From Candidatus Saccharimonadota bacterium (GTDB lineage Bacteria > Patescibacteria > Saccharimonadia > Saccharimonadales > UBA4665), in contig JAGOTO010000029.1 in assembly GCA_018061705.1 (NCBI GenBank), forward strand, positions 1-5,886: 5,886 nt of DNA, read 5' to 3'. The notes beneath the pieces were generated by a model that did no database searches, had not been told where the DNA came from, and worked only from the letters and a program-made list of their open reading frames with translations. This document shows, piece after piece, positions 5,427 to 5,886 of this stretch (positions within the stretch are counted from its first letter, which is position 1; each line of letters begins with the position of its first letter). The translations under genes were made by a program, and so were the position numbers.

Positions 5427-5886
5427 CTACTGAGGGAGTTCGCACTTGCAGGTTTCACCGCATTTGCATTTTTTACTGGGGTCGGTTTCATCGCATTTGC
5501 AATCACAGCCACATTTACTACTGTCGCTCGGGATAGGGAACTTACGGGAAAATGCGATCACTTCGTCGTGAATAGCGGCAAGCTTCTTGTCGTCTTCGCG
5601 AGCATCGAGAGCCTGCTTCATCCACTCTGCTACCTTGACCATGTCGTCCTCTTTTAGGCCGCGCGTGGTGATGGCTGGTGTACCGAGTCGAATGCCGCTC
5701 GGACGGAAAGGCGGCAGTGGGTCGTTCGGTATTGAATTTTTGTTGAGATTCAAACCAACTTTATCAAGCGCCTTTTCGGCGACGTCACCCTCAATCCCAA
5801 AACTACTCTGTACGTCCGCCACGATAAGATGGTTCTTTGTACCACCGGCGACAAGCTTGAACCCACGCTTTTTGAGCTCCTCGGCT
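5427..5886 (-). CDS. glyA: Serine hydroxymethyltransferase, C-terminal part, with a cysteine-rich tail (partial, runs off the right edge)
   Basis: A PLP enzyme interconverting serine + THF and glycine + 5,10-methylene-THF in the cytoplasm. Only the last 152 codons are visible. They match the family's C-terminal domain: AEELKKRGFKLVAGGTKNHL, then GLNLNKNSIPNDP, then SGIRLGTPAITTRG, whose Arg corresponds to the substrate-carboxylate-binding Arg363 of E. coli GlyA. The normal end of the family corresponds to FSRKFPIP. Here the frame continues 33 more residues to TAG (5427-5429) with eight cysteines. The visible ATP-independent context fits purine synthesis: its product feeds 10-formyl-THF for PurN, and it makes glycine for PurD. 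It is convergent with the pur operon, so not co-transcribed. The true start lies outside the window; the GTG at 5820-5822 is an internal valine codon. Confidence 0.95.
   Translation of the reverse strand, partial: AEELKKRGFKLVAGGTKNHLIVADVQSSFGIEGDVAEKALDKVGLNLNKNSIPNDPLPPFRPSGIRLGTPAITTRGLKEDDMVKVAEWMKQALDAREDDKKLAAIHDEVIAFSRKFPIPSDSSKCGCDCKCDETDPSKKCKCGETCKCELPQ
5430..5528 (-). other. Metallothionein-like eight-cysteine tail of GlyA
   Basis: The 33 residues after the canonical GlyA end contain eight cysteines (codons between 5442 and 5513) in the pattern CxCxCxC-x8-CxC-x3-CxC, interspersed with Lys, Asp, Glu and Gly and with no aromatic residues. Such CxC spacing and composition are typical of metallothioneins and other metal-thiolate clusters; the segment CKCGETCKC is the most metallothionein-like. 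The tail is in frame with no sign of a frameshift, and codon use continues that of the enzyme. Metal binding is inferred from composition only. Confidence 0.75.
5451..5501. repeat. Direct repeat inside the GlyA tail (18 nt, offset 33 nt)
   Basis: GGTTTCACCGCATTTGCA (5451-5468) recurs as GGTTTCATCGCATTTGCA (5484-5501), with one mismatch in 18 and an offset of 33 nt, exactly 11 codons. In protein it gives CKCDET followed 11 residues later by CKCGET. A third, shorter CKC lies at the very end. The pattern suggests the tail grew by in-frame duplication. Confidence 0.8.

Noticed and set aside
5421..5657. Open frame on the + strand opposite the glyA tail, rich in Phe/Ala and looking like a membrane segment
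   Set aside because: The hydrophobicity is just the antisense reading of Cys/Lys/Gly codons (TGC and AAA become GCA and TTT). The - strand frame encodes a clear GlyA C-terminus.
1..5886. CRISPR arrays, insertion sequences, phage or defence genes
   Set aside because: No regularly spaced repeats, transposase motifs, terminal inverted repeats or defence domains were seen. Apart from the surface protein, the window is biosynthetic housekeeping.

Overview
This window looks like a bacterial chromosome segment of roughly 50% G+C, most plausibly from a Candidate Phyla Radiation bacterium close to Saccharibacteria (TM7). The main taxonomic hint is the N-terminus of the leftmost gene. There a Lys/Arg-rich start is followed by a GHHLLLPILAVLLVG-type membrane segment ending in SSNAAT, a style I associate with exported Saccharibacteria proteins. 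TGA is used as a normal stop (purF), which argues against the recoded Gracilibacteria/Absconditabacteria. The taxonomic call is inference from recall, not from a search.

Layout. Positions 1-80 may hold the last codons of a + strand gene entering from the left. A - strand gene (126-1490) encodes an exported or membrane-anchored protein of about 454 residues with TIM-barrel glycoside-hydrolase-like features. It starts at TTG behind a near-consensus sigma70 promoter. The 236-nt gap 1491-1726 is a divergent control region: the - strand promoter, an 11-bp palindrome, and a TATAAT-containing promoter for the + strand operon.

The + strand operon is purF-purN-purD (1727-5168), tightly packed. purF and purN overlap by 4 nt (ATGA). 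purN and purD overlap by 16 nt, with a strong Shine-Dalgarno for purD inside the end of purN. The three enzymes are exactly the first three steps of de novo purine synthesis: PRPP to phosphoribosylamine (PurF), to GAR (PurD), to FGAR (PurN). PurF appears to be a cluster-free version of the Fe-S type enzyme, since three of the four expected cluster cysteines are replaced.

Positions 5169-5426 are a convergent intergenic region rich in short CGGCG/CGCCG inverted repeats, with no clear U-tract terminator. At the right edge, on the - strand, is the 3' part of glyA (serine hydroxymethyltransferase), running off the window. GlyA feeds the one-carbon pool (and glycine) that PurN and PurD consume, so the neighbourhood is metabolically coherent.

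The most unusual observation is that GlyA does not stop at its normal C-terminus. It carries a 33-residue tail with eight cysteines in a metallothionein-like CxC pattern, and the tail shows an internal 33-nt (11-codon) DNA repeat.
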